In this document: one piece after another, positions 34,451 to 44,184 of the stretch | Position numbering within the stretch: the first letter of the stretch is position 1 | How the letters are laid out: each line of letters opens with the position of its first letter | Source of the DNA: Nocardioides sp. zg-1228 | GTDB taxonomy: Bacteria; Actinomycetota; Actinomycetes; Propionibacteriales; Nocardioidaceae | NCBI RefSeq assembly: GCF_017086465.1 | Contig: NZ_CP070961.1 | Span: forward strand, 2,914,001-2,978,000 | Direction of reading: 5' to 3' | Length of the DNA: 64,000 nucleotides | The notes under the pieces: model-generated | The model's database searches: none | The model's input: only the letters and a program-made list of their open reading frames with translations | Told to the model about the DNA's origin: nothing | Made by a program: the position numbers and the translations under genes

Positions 34451-34505
34451 GGAGGAAGGATCTCGATTCGTTCGGGGGGGGTGCGGATCGGGCGGGGGCG
34501 CCGCT

Positions 34506-35195
34506 CTAGTTCTGGTGGCCGTAGACGCCCTGCGCCTGGTCGCGCACGACGTGGCCGTTCTCGAGCTCGATGACGCGCTTGCGCATCTGGTCGACGATGC
34601 CGGCGTCGTGGGTGGCCATCACCACGGTCGTGCCGGTGCGGTTGATGCGGTCGAGGAGCTTCATGATGCCCACGGAGGTCGTCGGGTCGAGGTTGCCGGT
34701 GGGCTCGTCGGCGATGAGGATCATCGGGCGGTTGACGAACGCCCGCGCGACCGCGACGCGCTGCTGCTCGCCGCCCGAGAGCTCGTCGGGCATCCGGTCG
34801 CCCTTGCCGCTCAGCCCGACCAGCTCGAGCGTCTCCGGCACGACGTCCTTGATCTCCTTGCGGGACTTGCCGATCACCTGGAGGGCGAAGGCGACGTTCT
34901 CCGTCACCGTCTTGTTGGGCAGCAGCCGGAAGTCCTGGAAGACGGTGCCGATGTCGCGGCGCAGCCGCGGCACCTTCCAGCTGGCCAGCCGGTTGATCTC
35001 CTTGCCGGCGACGTAGACCCGCCCGGAGGTGGGTCGGTACTCGCGCAGCACCAGGCGCAGGAAGGTCGACTTGCCCGAGCCGGAGGAGCCCACCAGGAAG
35101 ACGAACTCCCCCTTCTCGACGTCGACGGACACGTTGTCGAGCGCGGGGTGGGGGTGGCCGGGGTAGCTCTTGGTGACCTTCTCGAAGCGAATCAC
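34506..35195 (-). CDS. ftsE: Cell division ATP-binding protein FtsE
   Basis: This 229-aa ATPase has Walker [10 protein letters not shown], signature [14 protein letters not shown], and Walker [14 protein letters not shown]. It drives FtsX at the division site. The start at 35195 ([13 protein letters not shown]) is the family start. It is followed by ftsX and the M23 gene, the usual actinobacterial order with prfB and smpB. Confidence 0.97.
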   Translation of the reverse strand: MIRFEKVTKSYPGHPHPALDNVSVDVEKGEFVFLVGSSGSGKSTFLRLVLREYRPTSGRVYVAGKEINRLASWKVPRLRRDIGTVFQDFRLLPNKTVTENVAFALQVIGKSRKEIKDVVPETLELVGLSGKGDRMPDELSGGEQQRVAVARAFVNRPMILIADEPTGNLDPTTSVGIMKLLDRINRTGTTVVMATHDAGIVDQMRKRVIELENGHVVRDQAQGVYGHQN

Positions 35196-35318
35196 GGCAT
35201 CGAGGCTACGTGAGGGGTACGCAGGTCCGGCAAACGCGCGCCGCAGGGCCCCAGGTCGACGCGGCGGGGCCTGTGGGGTGGGTCACCAGCGCCTCCGGTG
35301 CCGCCGCGGAGCGGGCAC

Positions 35319-35621
35319 TCAGACCGGCAGCGCCTCGACGGCGTCCTTGGCCTGCGTGAGGCTGGCGCCGGTGTGCTCGCGATAGACCTTGATGGCGTGG
35401 ATCGTCTTGCCGGCGCGGCGGAGCGCCTGCACCTCGGCCAGCCAGGGCTCGGTCGCGGACGCCGTCAGCGGGGCCACGCCTGCGGGCGACGCGGCCCGGG
35501 CCAGCTGGGCCAGCTGTGCCTCGAGCGAGGCGACGCGTCGCTCGAGCTCCGCGATCCGGGCGCGGTCCGCATCGCTCCCAACGCCCGGGCCGATCACCTC
35601 GGGCCTGCTGAAGAGTCCCAT
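35319..35621 (-). CDS. L7/L12 C-terminal-like domain protein
   Basis: This 100-aa protein starts MGLFSRPEVIG at ATG 35621. A short coiled segment (ARIAELERRVASLEAQLAQLA) is followed by a domain resembling the ribosomal L7/L12 C-terminus (GKTIHAIKVYREHTGASLTQAKDAVEAL). This type of small protein is common in actinobacteria and its role is unknown. It begins eight bases after the prfB stop and is probably co-transcribed with it. Confidence 0.8.
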   Translation of the reverse strand: MGLFSRPEVIGPGVGSDADRARIAELERRVASLEAQLAQLARAASPAGVAPLTASATEPWLAEVQALRRAGKTIHAIKVYREHTGASLTQAKDAVEALPV

Positions 35622-35628
35622 CGTGGCC

Positions 35629-36744
35629 TCAGGCGTCGACCTTCTCGGCCCCGCGGCGCCAGCGGATGCCGGCCTCCATGAAGTCGTCGAGGTCACCGTC
35701 GAAGACGGCGCTGGGGTTGCCCGACTCGTGGCCGGTGCGCAGGTCCTTGACGATCTGGTAGGGGTTGAGCACGTAGTTGCGCATCTGGTCGCCCCAGCTG
35801 GCGGCGACGTCGCCCTTGAGGTCCTTCTTGAGCGCGGCCTCCTCGGCCTTCTTCTTCGCCAGCAGCTTGGCCTTGAGGACCACCATGGCGGAGGCCTTGT
35901 TCTGCAGCTGCGACTTCTCGTTCTGGCAGGACACGACGATGCCGGTGGGGATGTGGGTCAGGCGGACCGCGGAGTCGGTGGTGTTGACCGACTGGCCGCC
36001 CGGGCCGCCCGAGCGGAAGACGTCGGTGCGGATGTCGTTCTCGTCGACCTCGATCTCGTCGGTCTGCTCGAGGACCGGCACCACCTCGACGGCGGCGAAC
36101 GACGTCTGCCGGCGGCCCTGGTTGTCGAACGGGCTGATCCGCACGAGGCGGTGGGTGCCGGCCTCGACCGACAGGGTGCCGTAGGCGTAGGGCGCGTGGA
36201 TGGCGAACTCGGCGGACTTGATGCCCGCCTCCTCGGCGTAGGACACGTCGTAGACCTCGACGCCGTACTTGTGCTGCTCGGCCCAGCGCGTGTACATCCG
36301 CATGAGCATCTCGGCGAAGTCGGCCGCGTCGACGCCGCCGGCGCCCGAGCGGATCGTGACGATCGCCTCCCGCTCGTCGTACTCCCCCGACAGCAGGGTG
36401 CGGATCTCGAGCGACTCGACCGACTTCTTGATGCGGGCGAGCTCGGCCTCCGAGTCGGCGAGCGAGTCGGCGTCGCCCTCCTCCTGCGCCATCTCGACCA
36501 TGAGCGCGAGGTCCTCGATGCGTGCCTCGAGGCCGGTGAAGCGGTCGAGCTCCCCCTGCAGGGCGGAGAGCCGGCCGGTGATGCGGGTGGCGCTCGCCAC
36601 GTCGTCCCAGAGGTCGGGGGCGGCGACCTGCTCGCCCAGGTCGGCGATCTCGCCGCGCATCTTGTCGAGGTCGAGGACCTGACCGATGGTCTTCATGGTC
36701 GCCCGGAGCTGCTTGATCTCTGCGTCGTAGTCGATGCCTGCCAC
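35629..36744 (-). CDS. prfB: Peptide chain release factor 2 (RF2)
   Basis: This 371-aa factor releases peptides at UGA and [12 protein letters not shown] contains the stop-codon-reading tripeptide SPF, and GGPGGQSVN holds the catalytic GGQ. I chose GTG 36744, preceded by AGGG; the longer open frame upstream is a shadow. The RF2 frameshift regulatory site found in many other bacteria is not needed here, since the frame is continuous. Confidence 0.96.
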   Translation of the reverse strand: MAGIDYDAEIKQLRATMKTIGQVLDLDKMRGEIADLGEQVAAPDLWDDVASATRITGRLSALQGELDRFTGLEARIEDLALMVEMAQEEGDADSLADSEAELARIKKSVESLEIRTLLSGEYDEREAIVTIRSGAGGVDAADFAEMLMRMYTRWAEQHKYGVEVYDVSYAEEAGIKSAEFAIHAPYAYGTLSVEAGTHRLVRISPFDNQGRRQTSFAAVEVVPVLEQTDEIEVDENDIRTDVFRSGGPGGQSVNTTDSAVRLTHIPTGIVVSCQNEKSQLQNKASAMVVLKAKLLAKKKAEEAALKKDLKGDVAASWGDQMRNYVLNPYQIVKDLRTGHESGNPSAVFDGDLDDFMEAGIRWRRGAEKVDA

Positions 36745-36867
36745 GAGAGCCAACCCTACGGCCAAACGCCAGTCGGGGCCTGATCGCGGCTCCGGACGCG
36801 CAGCAGCGGCGCGCACTCCCGGGCCTGTGACCCCGGTCGTGCGCGCCGCTGCCGGATCGGGTGCGCG

Positions 36868-37644
36868 TCAGCGCGTGCAGAGCACCTCGGGCGTCGCCAC
36901 CGCGGCGACCGCGACGGGCGTCGCGGTGGTGGACAGGTCGATCTTGAGGCGGAAGACGCCGGAGAGGTCGAGGACCTCGTCGGCCACGACCGTGCCGACC
37001 GCCAGCGGGTGCGTGGCCAGGACGGCGCCGTCGGCGCTCACGGTCACCGCGCCGCTCGAGCCGGTGGCCGAGCTGTCGGTGAGGGCGTACGTCGCGCGCA
37101 GGGCGGTGCACTTGCGGCCGAGGGTGTACTCCACCGACGCCGGCTCACCGGAGGTCGTGGTCGCCAGGCTCTGGCCGAAGTAGTCGGCGCCGATGAGGAC
37201 GCCGGTCGCGTCGAGGTTCACGCGGGGGCCACTGGTGCGGTAGGCGAGCTTCTCCCACTTGTAGACCTCGACGGCGACGGGCTTGCTGAAGCCCTTCGCG
37301 ATCCCGTTCGAGGCGGGCTTGAGCACGCGGTACTCGCGAGGGCCCGGGGTCGAGGGCGTGTCCTTGAGGAGGTAGGTGCCGTTGTTCTTGACCTTGACGT
37401 TGCCGGTCACCTTCCACGTCTTCTTCTTGCCCACGCGCTGCTGGAGCACGACCTTCTGGCCGGCGGCCTTCGGCGTCACGCGGCCGCGGACCTTGACCGT
37501 GTCCTCCTTGGCGACGGCGACCTCGATGTTGGCCTTGGCGGTGACCTTGTAGGCCGCGGCGGGCGCGGCCTGCGCCGGCGCGGAGAGCGCCAGCGAGCCC
37601 GCGGCGAGGGCCACGGTGGCGGCGAGTGCGGTGATGCGGTTCAT
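36868..37644 (-). CDS. Secreted protein with NPCBM-like C-terminal domain
   Basis: This 258-aa protein starts at ATG 37644 after GGGGAA. A signal peptide ends near AQA, with a second Ala-rich stretch after it. A beta-rich Ig-like module (TVKVRGRVTPKAAGQKVVLQQRV) is followed by a domain resembling NPCBM (ATGVLIGADYFGQSL, CTALRATYALTD, LSGVFRLKIDL), which often binds carbohydrate. It stands between prfB and treZ on the same strand. The function is unknown beyond export and possible glycan contact. Confidence 0.72.
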   Translation of the reverse strand: MNRITALAATVALAAGSLALSAPAQAAPAAAYKVTAKANIEVAVAKEDTVKVRGRVTPKAAGQKVVLQQRVGKKKTWKVTGNVKVKNNGTYLLKDTPSTPGPREYRVLKPASNGIAKGFSKPVAVEVYKWEKLAYRTSGPRVNLDATGVLIGADYFGQSLATTTSGEPASVEYTLGRKCTALRATYALTDSSATGSSGAVTVSADGAVLATHPLAVGTVVADEVLDLSGVFRLKIDLSTTATPVAVAAVATPEVLCTR

Positions 37645-37689
37645 GGTTCGTTCCCCGTCGTGTGTGGGCCCGGATGACGGGCCGTTCAC

Positions 37690-39453
37690 TCAGGGAGACG
37701 CGGCGGGTCCGGCGAAAGTTGTGGCCGGACCGAGCAGCGCCCCGGCGTGGCCCGGCACGCTCAACGTGCCGTCGCCCAGGTCGACGCCCGCCGGTGTCTC
37801 GAAGAGCACGTCGCGCTCCCCCACCTCGACCCGGGCGGGCTCGTCGCCGGTGTTGACCACGACGAGCAGGTCGCCGCGGGCCATGGTGAACACCAGGCCC
37901 TCGACCATGCACGAGACCGAGCCGAACGACGGGTCAGTGAGCTGGGGCAGGTCGCGCCGCAGCCGGCCGAGGCGCTGGTAGCAGTCGAGCAGCACCGCGT
38001 GCCGCCCCTCGGTCCGCTCGTCCCAGTCGAGCCGGGAGCCGTGGAAGGTGGCGACGTCCTGCGGGTCGAGCACCTCGTCGCGGTCCCAGCCCATCCTCTC
38101 GAACTCGGCGATCCGGCCCTCGGCGGTCGCCGTGCCGAGCTCGGGCTCGGGGTGGGAGGTGAAGAACGCGAACGGCGTCGAGGCGGCCCACTCCTCGCCC
38201 ATGAAGAGCATCGGGGTGAAGGGCCCGGCCAGCGTCAGCAGCGCCGCGCAGGCGAGCTGGTCGTCGTCGAGGTGCTCGGCGAGCCGGTCGCCGCGGGCGC
38301 GGTTGCCGACCTGGTCGTGGTTCTGGTTGGCGACGACCAGGCGCCAGGTCGGCATGTGCGCGGTGTCGACGGGCGCCCCGTGGTCGCGCTCGCGGAACGA
38401 CGAGAACGTGCCGTCGTGGAAGAAGCCCCGCTCGCACACCTTGGCCAGCGCCTCGAGCGGCGCGAAGTCGGCGTAGTAGCCGGTGGTCTCGCCGCTCAGC
38501 GCGACGTGCACGGCGTGGTGGAAGTCGTCGCTCCACTGGGCGTCGAGCCCGTAGCCGCCTGCCTCGCGCGGGCGCACGAGCAGCGTGTCGTTGAGGTCGG
38601 ACTCGGCGATCAGCGTCAGCGGGCGGCGCACGTGGGCGGACCAGGCGGCGGTCTCGATCGCCATCTCCTCGAGCAGGTGCACCTCGGAGGTGTCGCTGAG
38701 CGCGTGCACGGCGTCGAGGCGCAGCGCGTCGACGTGGTAGTCCTCGAACCACATCCGCACGTTGTCGAGGATGTAGCGGCGCACCTCGGCCGACCCCTCG
38801 CCGTCGAGGTTGACCAGGTCGCCCCAGGTGTTGCGGCCGTCCTTGAGGTAGGGCCCGAACAGCGGCAGGTAGTTGCCCGAGGGGCCGAGGTGGTTGTGGA
38901 CGACGTCCTGCACGACGCCGAGGCCCTTGGCGTGGCAGGCGTCGACGAGGCGGCGGTAGCCGTCGGGGCCGCCGTACCCCTCGTGCACGGCGAACCAGCC
39001 GACGCCGTCGTAGCCCCAGTTGTGGGTGCCGTTGAAGGCGTTGACCGGCATCAGCTCGACGAAGTCGACGCCGAGGTCGACCAGGTGGTCGAGTCGCCCG
39101 GCAGCCGCGGCGAACGTGCCCTCCGGGGTGAACGTGCCCACGTGCAGCTCGTAGATCACCGCCCCCGCGAGCTGGCGGCCGGTCCACGCCGAGTCCTGCC
39201 ACTCGTGGGTGTCGACGTCGCGCCGCGACAGGCCGTGCACCCCGTCGGGCTGGCGACGCGAGCGCGGGTCGGGCCGCGGGTCGGGGTCGTCGTCGAGGAG
39301 GTAGCCGTAGTCGACGGCGTCACCCACCGGCGGCACCGGCCCGGTAGGACTCCACCAGCCGTCGTCGGCGCGGGTCATCTCCACCACCTCGCCGGCGACG
39401 TGCAGGCGCACGCGACCGGGCCGCGGCGCCCAGACGTCGAACGGGCCGCGCAC
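37690..39453 (-). CDS. treZ: Malto-oligosyltrehalose trehalohydrolase (TreZ)
   Basis: This 587-aa GH13 enzyme releases trehalose from the TreY product. An N-terminal beta domain ([17 protein letters not shown]) precedes the barrel. Barrel motifs include [34 protein letters not shown], the nucleophile in [11 protein letters not shown], the acid in LIAESDLN, and [13 protein letters not shown]. The GTG at 39453 lies one base after the treY stop. It is the last gene of the glgX-treY-treZ operon. Confidence 0.95.
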   Translation of the reverse strand: MRGPFDVWAPRPGRVRLHVAGEVVEMTRADDGWWSPTGPVPPVGDAVDYGYLLDDDPDPRPDPRSRRQPDGVHGLSRRDVDTHEWQDSAWTGRQLAGAVIYELHVGTFTPEGTFAAAAGRLDHLVDLGVDFVELMPVNAFNGTHNWGYDGVGWFAVHEGYGGPDGYRRLVDACHAKGLGVVQDVVHNHLGPSGNYLPLFGPYLKDGRNTWGDLVNLDGEGSAEVRRYILDNVRMWFEDYHVDALRLDAVHALSDTSEVHLLEEMAIETAAWSAHVRRPLTLIAESDLNDTLLVRPREAGGYGLDAQWSDDFHHAVHVALSGETTGYYADFAPLEALAKVCERGFFHDGTFSSFRERDHGAPVDTAHMPTWRLVVANQNHDQVGNRARGDRLAEHLDDDQLACAALLTLAGPFTPMLFMGEEWAASTPFAFFTSHPEPELGTATAEGRIAEFERMGWDRDEVLDPQDVATFHGSRLDWDERTEGRHAVLLDCYQRLGRLRRDLPQLTDPSFGSVSCMVEGLVFTMARGDLLVVVNTGDEPARVEVGERDVLFETPAGVDLGDGTLSVPGHAGALLGPATTFAGPAASP

Positions 39454-39454
39454 G

Positions 39455-41800
39455 TCAGCCCACCTTCACGAGGAGGGCGACGGGGTGGACGGCGAGCAGG
39501 TCGGCGAGCCGGCCGTCGGCGTCGAGACCGGTGAGCACGTCGTGCCACCGGCCGTCGGGGAGCTCCAGCACGGTGTCGCCCCAGCCGCCGGCGGCGGCGA
39601 GCCCGACGGGCAGCCGGGTGGCGACGGCGATCGCGCCGCCGCGGTCGTAGGCGACGACGTGGTCGGCCGCGGCGCCGGTCGCGCCCACCGGGGCGTAGCC
39701 GGTGAACAGCTCGGGACGGTCGCGGCGCAGCGTCAGGGCGGTGCAGGTGACGTGCAGCTTGGTCGCCGCGTCGTCCTCGGCGGTGCCGGCCAGCACCGCG
39801 ACCCGGTGGTCGAAGTCGACCCGGCGGCGGTTGTCGGGGTCGACCAGCGACGTCTCCCACAGCTCGCTGCCCTGGTAGACGTCGGGCACGCCCGGCATCG
39901 TGATCGCGAGCAGCTTGGCCGACAGCGAGTTGGCCTGGGCGGGTGCGTCGATCCGCGCGGCGAGGTCGAGGAGCACCGCGCGCACCTCCTCGGAGTCGAA
40001 GATCGCATCGACCGCCGCGTGCACCTGCTTCTCGTACGCCTCGTCGGGCTCGGTCCAGGTGGTGCGGTCGCCGGCCTCCCGCATCGCCTTCTCGGCGTAG
40101 CCGTGGAGCCGCTCGCGCAGGTCGGGCAGGTGGTCGGGCGTCTCCCAGGTCCAGGCTGCGCCGAGCACCGCCTGCCACAGCAGTGAGCCGAAGCCCGGGT
40201 CGGGGACCGGCGCGAGCCGCAGCAGCTCGTCGAGCGCCCGCTCCCAGTGGCCGGGCTCCTCGGCGAGCACGGTGATGCGGGCGCGGACGTCCTCGCCGCG
40301 CTTGGTGTCGTGGGTCGAGAGCGTGACCATCGCGTCGGGCCAGTCGCGCTGGCGGGCGGCCATCGCGTCGTGCCACTCCTCGACGCCGACGGAGAAGATC
40401 GACGGGTCGCCGCCGACCTCGTTGAGCGACGTCAGCCGCGACCACCGGTAGAACGAGCAGTCCTCCACACCCTTGGCCATCACCATGCCCGAGGTCTGCT
40501 GGAAGCGGCGTGCCGGCTGGCCCCACTCGTCGTTGAGCAGCGGCTCCAGCACGTCGTACGTCGCCGCGAGGTCGGGGCGGTGCGCACGCGCGGCGGCGAA
40601 CGCCTGGTCGAGGTGCTCGCGGCCCTCGGGGAGGTAGGAGCGGTAGACCGGGAAGCAGGCGAGCAGCTCGGCGACCGCGTCGGCCACCGAGTCGGAGTCG
40701 GCACCAGGCCCGGCCTGCTCCTCGCGCGACTCCAGCACGCGCTCGACCTCGCGGGTGATCCGCAGGACCTCCGCGCGCAGGATCCCGTCGGCGACGGCGC
40801 GCTTGTTGTCGTGGACCATCTGCGCCCAGTCGACGCTGGTGCCGCGCAGCCGGTCCTCCAACGCGGTCAGCGGCGCCTCGCCGGCCGGGTCGGTCAGCAG
40901 GCGGTCGATCAGCGCGAGCGCGTCGTAGCCGGTGGTGCCGGCGGTCGCCCAGTCGGCGGGCAGGTGCTCGCCGGGCTCGAGGATCTTCTCCACCAGCACG
41001 TAGGCGCCGCCGGTGAGGGCGGCGAGGTCGTCGAGGTAGCGCTTGGGGTCGCGGAGGCCGTCGGGGTGGTCGACCCGCAGGCCGTCGACCAGGCCCTCGT
41101 CGAACCACCGCTTCACCTCGGCGTGGGTCTCGGCGAAGACCTCGGGGTCCTCCACCCGCACCGCGGCGAGGGTGTTGACGGCGAAGAACCGGCGGTAGTT
41201 GAGGTCGTCGTCGGCCGCGCGCCAGCTGACCAGCTCGTAGTGCTGCTCCTCCAGCGTGGACGTGCCGGGGGCGAGCGGGAAGCGGTGGTCGTGGTAGCGC
41301 ACCTCGCCCTCCCCCGCCTCCGACACCGCGAGGTGGATCGCGTCCTCGTCGTCGTCGCCGACCACGGGGATCAGGATGCGGCCGTCGCCGGCGGCCCAGT
41401 CGACGTCGAACGCCGACGCGTACTCGGACCCGCGCCCCAGCCTGAGCACGTCCCACCACCACGGGCCCTCCGCCGGGGTGGCGACCCCCACGTGGTTGGG
41501 CACGATGTCGACCAGCACGCCCATGCCGAGGCGCCGGGCCTCGGCCGACAGCGCGGCCAGGCCCTCGGCGCCGCCGCGCTCGGGGTCGACGTGGTCGAAG
41601 GCGACGACGTCGTAGCCGTGCGTGCTGCCGGGCTCGGAGGCCAGCAGCGGCGACAGGTAGACCCAGTCGACACCGAGGTCGTGGAGGTAGGGCAGCACCC
41701 GGGCCGCGTCGTGCAGCGTGAAGTCGGGGCTGATCTGGAGGCGGTAGGTGCTGTGCGGCGTACGCCGCTCGGGCCGGCTGGGGGTGGGGGCGTCGGTCAC
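39455..41800 (-). CDS. treY: Malto-oligosyltrehalose synthase (TreY)
   Basis: This 781-aa GH13 enzyme turns the reducing end of maltodextrins into a trehalose unit. [23 protein letters not shown] is the family start. [27 protein letters not shown] (nucleophile) and [13 protein letters not shown] are diagnostic. I place the start at GTG 41800, which overlaps the glgX stop as GTGA. Open frame further upstream is antisense-like shadow of glgX. Confidence 0.95.
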   Translation of the reverse strand: MTDAPTPSRPERRTPHSTYRLQISPDFTLHDAARVLPYLHDLGVDWVYLSPLLASEPGSTHGYDVVAFDHVDPERGGAEGLAALSAEARRLGMGVLVDIVPNHVGVATPAEGPWWWDVLRLGRGSEYASAFDVDWAAGDGRILIPVVGDDDEDAIHLAVSEAGEGEVRYHDHRFPLAPGTSTLEEQHYELVSWRAADDDLNYRRFFAVNTLAAVRVEDPEVFAETHAEVKRWFDEGLVDGLRVDHPDGLRDPKRYLDDLAALTGGAYVLVEKILEPGEHLPADWATAGTTGYDALALIDRLLTDPAGEAPLTALEDRLRGTSVDWAQMVHDNKRAVADGILRAEVLRITREVERVLESREEQAGPGADSDSVADAVAELLACFPVYRSYLPEGREHLDQAFAAARAHRPDLAATYDVLEPLLNDEWGQPARRFQQTSGMVMAKGVEDCSFYRWSRLTSLNEVGGDPSIFSVGVEEWHDAMAARQRDWPDAMVTLSTHDTKRGEDVRARITVLAEEPGHWERALDELLRLAPVPDPGFGSLLWQAVLGAAWTWETPDHLPDLRERLHGYAEKAMREAGDRTTWTEPDEAYEKQVHAAVDAIFDSEEVRAVLLDLAARIDAPAQANSLSAKLLAITMPGVPDVYQGSELWETSLVDPDNRRRVDFDHRVAVLAGTAEDDAATKLHVTCTALTLRRDRPELFTGYAPVGATGAAADHVVAYDRGGAIAVATRLPVGLAAAGGWGDTVLELPDGRWHDVLTGLDADGRLADLLAVHPVALLVKVG

Positions 41801-43977
41801 GAGGCGTCTGTACCCGAGCGGGCCGCCAGTGATGCCGCCACCGAGTGGTCGGAGCTGCTCTCCTCGTCGGAGTGCTCGCGGAGCACCACGACGCAGTGCG
41901 TGTCGAGGTCGAACGTGCCGCCCGCCTTCAGCGTCGGGCCGGCGTCGGCGTCGCCGCTGGTGTCGATCACCACGTCCCACGCGGCGGCGTACTCCTCCGG
42001 CGGCAGGGTGACCTGCGCCGGGCCGTCGGCGTTGAAGTAGAGCAGGAAGTGGTCGTCGGTGATCGTGGCGCCCCGGGCGTCCTTGCCGGCGATGCCGTTG
42101 CCGTTGAGGTACATCCCGATGGCCTTGCCGCCCTCCCAGTCGTCGTCCTCCATCGGGGCGCCGTCGAGGTCGAGCCACACGATGTCGTTGAGGCGCTCGC
42201 CATCGCCGGTGCGCACGGTGTTGCCGGTGAAGAAGCGCTTGCGGTGGAACGTCGGGTGGTCGGCGCGCAGCCCGGCCACCGCCGCGGTGAACTCGATCAG
42301 CGGCCGGTCGGCCTCGTCCCAGTGCACCCAGCTGATCTCGCTGTCCTGGGCGTAGGTGTTGTTGTTGCCGTGCTGGGTGCGGCTCAGCTCGTCGCCGTGC
42401 AGCAGCATCGGCACGCCCTGGCTCAGCAGCAGGGTCGCGATGAAGTTGCGCTGCTCGCGCGCTCGCGCCTGCAGGATCTCCGGGTCGTCGGTCGGTCCCT
42501 CCACACCGTGGTTCCACGAGCGGTTGTGGCTCTCGCCGTCGTTGTTGTCCTCGCCGTTGGCCTCGTTGTGCTTCTCGTTGTAGGACACGAGGTCGCGCAG
42601 CGTGAAGCCGTCGTGGGCGGTGACGAAGTTGATGCTGGCGAAGGGCCGCCGGCCGGAGTGCTCGTAGAGGTCGGAGGAGCCGGCGAGCCGCGAGGCGAAC
42701 TCGCCCAGCGACGGCTCACCGCGCCAGAAGTCGCGCACGGTGTCGCGGTAGGCGCCGTTCCACTCCGTCCACTGCGGCGGGAAGCCGCCGACCTGGTAGC
42801 CGCCGGGCCCGATGTCCCACGGCTCGGCGATGAGCTTGACCTGGCTGACGACCGGGTCCTGCTGCACCATCTCGAAGAACGTCGCCAGCTTGTCGACGTC
42901 GTAGAACTCGCGGGCCAGGGTCGCGGCGAGGTCGAAGCGGAAGCCGTCGACGTGCATCTCGGTGACCCAGTAGCGCAGCGAGTCCATGATCAGCTGCACC
43001 GAGTGCGGGTGGCGCACGTTGAGGGTGTTGCCGGTGCCGGTGTAGTCCATGTAGTAGCGCTGGTCGTCGTCGACGAGGCGGTAGTAGGCCGCGTTGTCGA
43101 TGCCCTTGAAGCTCAGCGTCGGGCCGAGGTGGTTGCCCTCGGCGGTGTGGTTGTAGACGACGTCGAGGATGACCTCGATGCCGGCGGCGTGCATCGCCTT
43201 GACCATCGCCTTGAACTCCTGCACCTGCTGGCCCTGCTTGCTCGACGCGTAGTCGGCGTGCGGGGCCAGGAAGGCCAGGGTGTTGTAGCCCCAGTAGTTG
43301 CGCAGGCCCTTCTCGAGCAGGGTGGAGTCCTGCACGAACTGGTGCACCGGCATCAGCTCGATCGCGGTGACGCCGAGCTTCTGCAGGTGGGCGGTGATCG
43401 ACGGGTGCGCCAGCCCGGCGTACGTGCCGCGCTGCTCCTCCGGGACGTCGGGGTGCAGCTGGGTGAGGCCCTTGACGTGCGCCTCGTAGATGAACGACTC
43501 GTTGTAGGGGATGTCCAGGCGCCGGTCGCCCTCCCAGTCGAAGAACGGGTTGATCACCACGCCGTGGGTCATGTGCGCGGCCGAGTCGTCGTCGTTGCGC
43601 GAGTCCTCGTCGCCGAAGTTGTAGGCGAACAGCGACTGGTCCCAGTCGATCTCGCCCGCGGTCGCCTTGGCGTACGGGTCGAGCAGCAGCTTGTTGGGGT
43701 TGCAGCGCAGCCCGCGGGACGGGTCCCACGGCCCGTGCACGCGGTAGCCGTAGCGCTGGCCGGGCTGCACCGTCGGGATGTAGCAGTGCCACACGTAGGC
43801 GTCGACCTCGGTGACCTCGAGCCGGGTCTCGACGAAGCCGCCGGGGGCGTCCGGGTCGGGGTCGAACAGGCACAGCTCGACGCGCTCGGCGACCTCGCTG
43901 AAGAGCGCGAAGTTGGTGCCGGTGCCGTCGAACGTGGCTCCCAGGGGATAGGCAGTGCCGGGCCAGGTCTCGATCAT
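41797..43977 (-). CDS. glgX: Glycogen debranching enzyme (GlgX type)
   Basis: This 726-aa isoamylase-type enzyme removes side chains from glycogen, producing the linear dextrins that TreY uses. A CBM48 domain (GATFDGTGTNFALFSEVAERVELCLFD) precedes the barrel. DVVYNHTAEGNHLGP, VDGFRFDLAATL (nucleophile), LIAEPWDIGPGGYQVGGFP and NFVTAHDGFTLRDLVSYN are all present. ATG 43977 has no strong ribosome binding site. It leads the glgX-treY-treZ operon, and the overlaps imply a single transcript. Confidence 0.96.
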   Translation of the reverse strand: MIETWPGTAYPLGATFDGTGTNFALFSEVAERVELCLFDPDPDAPGGFVETRLEVTEVDAYVWHCYIPTVQPGQRYGYRVHGPWDPSRGLRCNPNKLLLDPYAKATAGEIDWDQSLFAYNFGDEDSRNDDDSAAHMTHGVVINPFFDWEGDRRLDIPYNESFIYEAHVKGLTQLHPDVPEEQRGTYAGLAHPSITAHLQKLGVTAIELMPVHQFVQDSTLLEKGLRNYWGYNTLAFLAPHADYASSKQGQQVQEFKAMVKAMHAAGIEVILDVVYNHTAEGNHLGPTLSFKGIDNAAYYRLVDDDQRYYMDYTGTGNTLNVRHPHSVQLIMDSLRYWVTEMHVDGFRFDLAATLAREFYDVDKLATFFEMVQQDPVVSQVKLIAEPWDIGPGGYQVGGFPPQWTEWNGAYRDTVRDFWRGEPSLGEFASRLAGSSDLYEHSGRRPFASINFVTAHDGFTLRDLVSYNEKHNEANGEDNNDGESHNRSWNHGVEGPTDDPEILQARAREQRNFIATLLLSQGVPMLLHGDELSRTQHGNNNTYAQDSEISWVHWDEADRPLIEFTAAVAGLRADHPTFHRKRFFTGNTVRTGDGERLNDIVWLDLDGAPMEDDDWEGGKAIGMYLNGNGIAGKDARGATITDDHFLLYFNADGPAQVTLPPEEYAAAWDVVIDTSGDADAGPTLKAGGTFDLDTHCVVVLREHSDEESSSDHSVAASLAARSGTDAS

Positions 43978-44129
43978 GCGACGAACGTACCGGCGACGCG
44001 CCGCTAGTCCCTCCCCCGACCCATTCGATGGGGTGGGGCCGTCCCGTCGAGGGTGACGCGTGTCCCAGCCGGGGCTCCCCCGGTCGGCGTCGCGACGACG
44101 ACAGCGGTGGCGGCCCTGGTGCGGCTCCC

Positions 44130-44184
44130 GGGTCACTCCTGGGTCACTCCTGGGTCACTCCTGGGTCACTCCTGGGTCACTCCT
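44130..44184. repeat. 11-bp tandem repeat, five perfect units
   Basis: gggtcactcct is repeated five times without error between 44130 and 44184. The stop codon of the ABC permease gene (44177-44179) lies inside the last unit. Because 11 is not a multiple of three, and every unit carries a TCA (a TGA on the minus strand), changes in copy number would not extend the protein. The other units fall in the gap between this gene and glgX. Confidence 0.92.

Noticed and set aside
35629..36816. Programmed frameshift in prfB
   Set aside because: The frame is continuous with no in-frame TGA; upstream extension is shadow.
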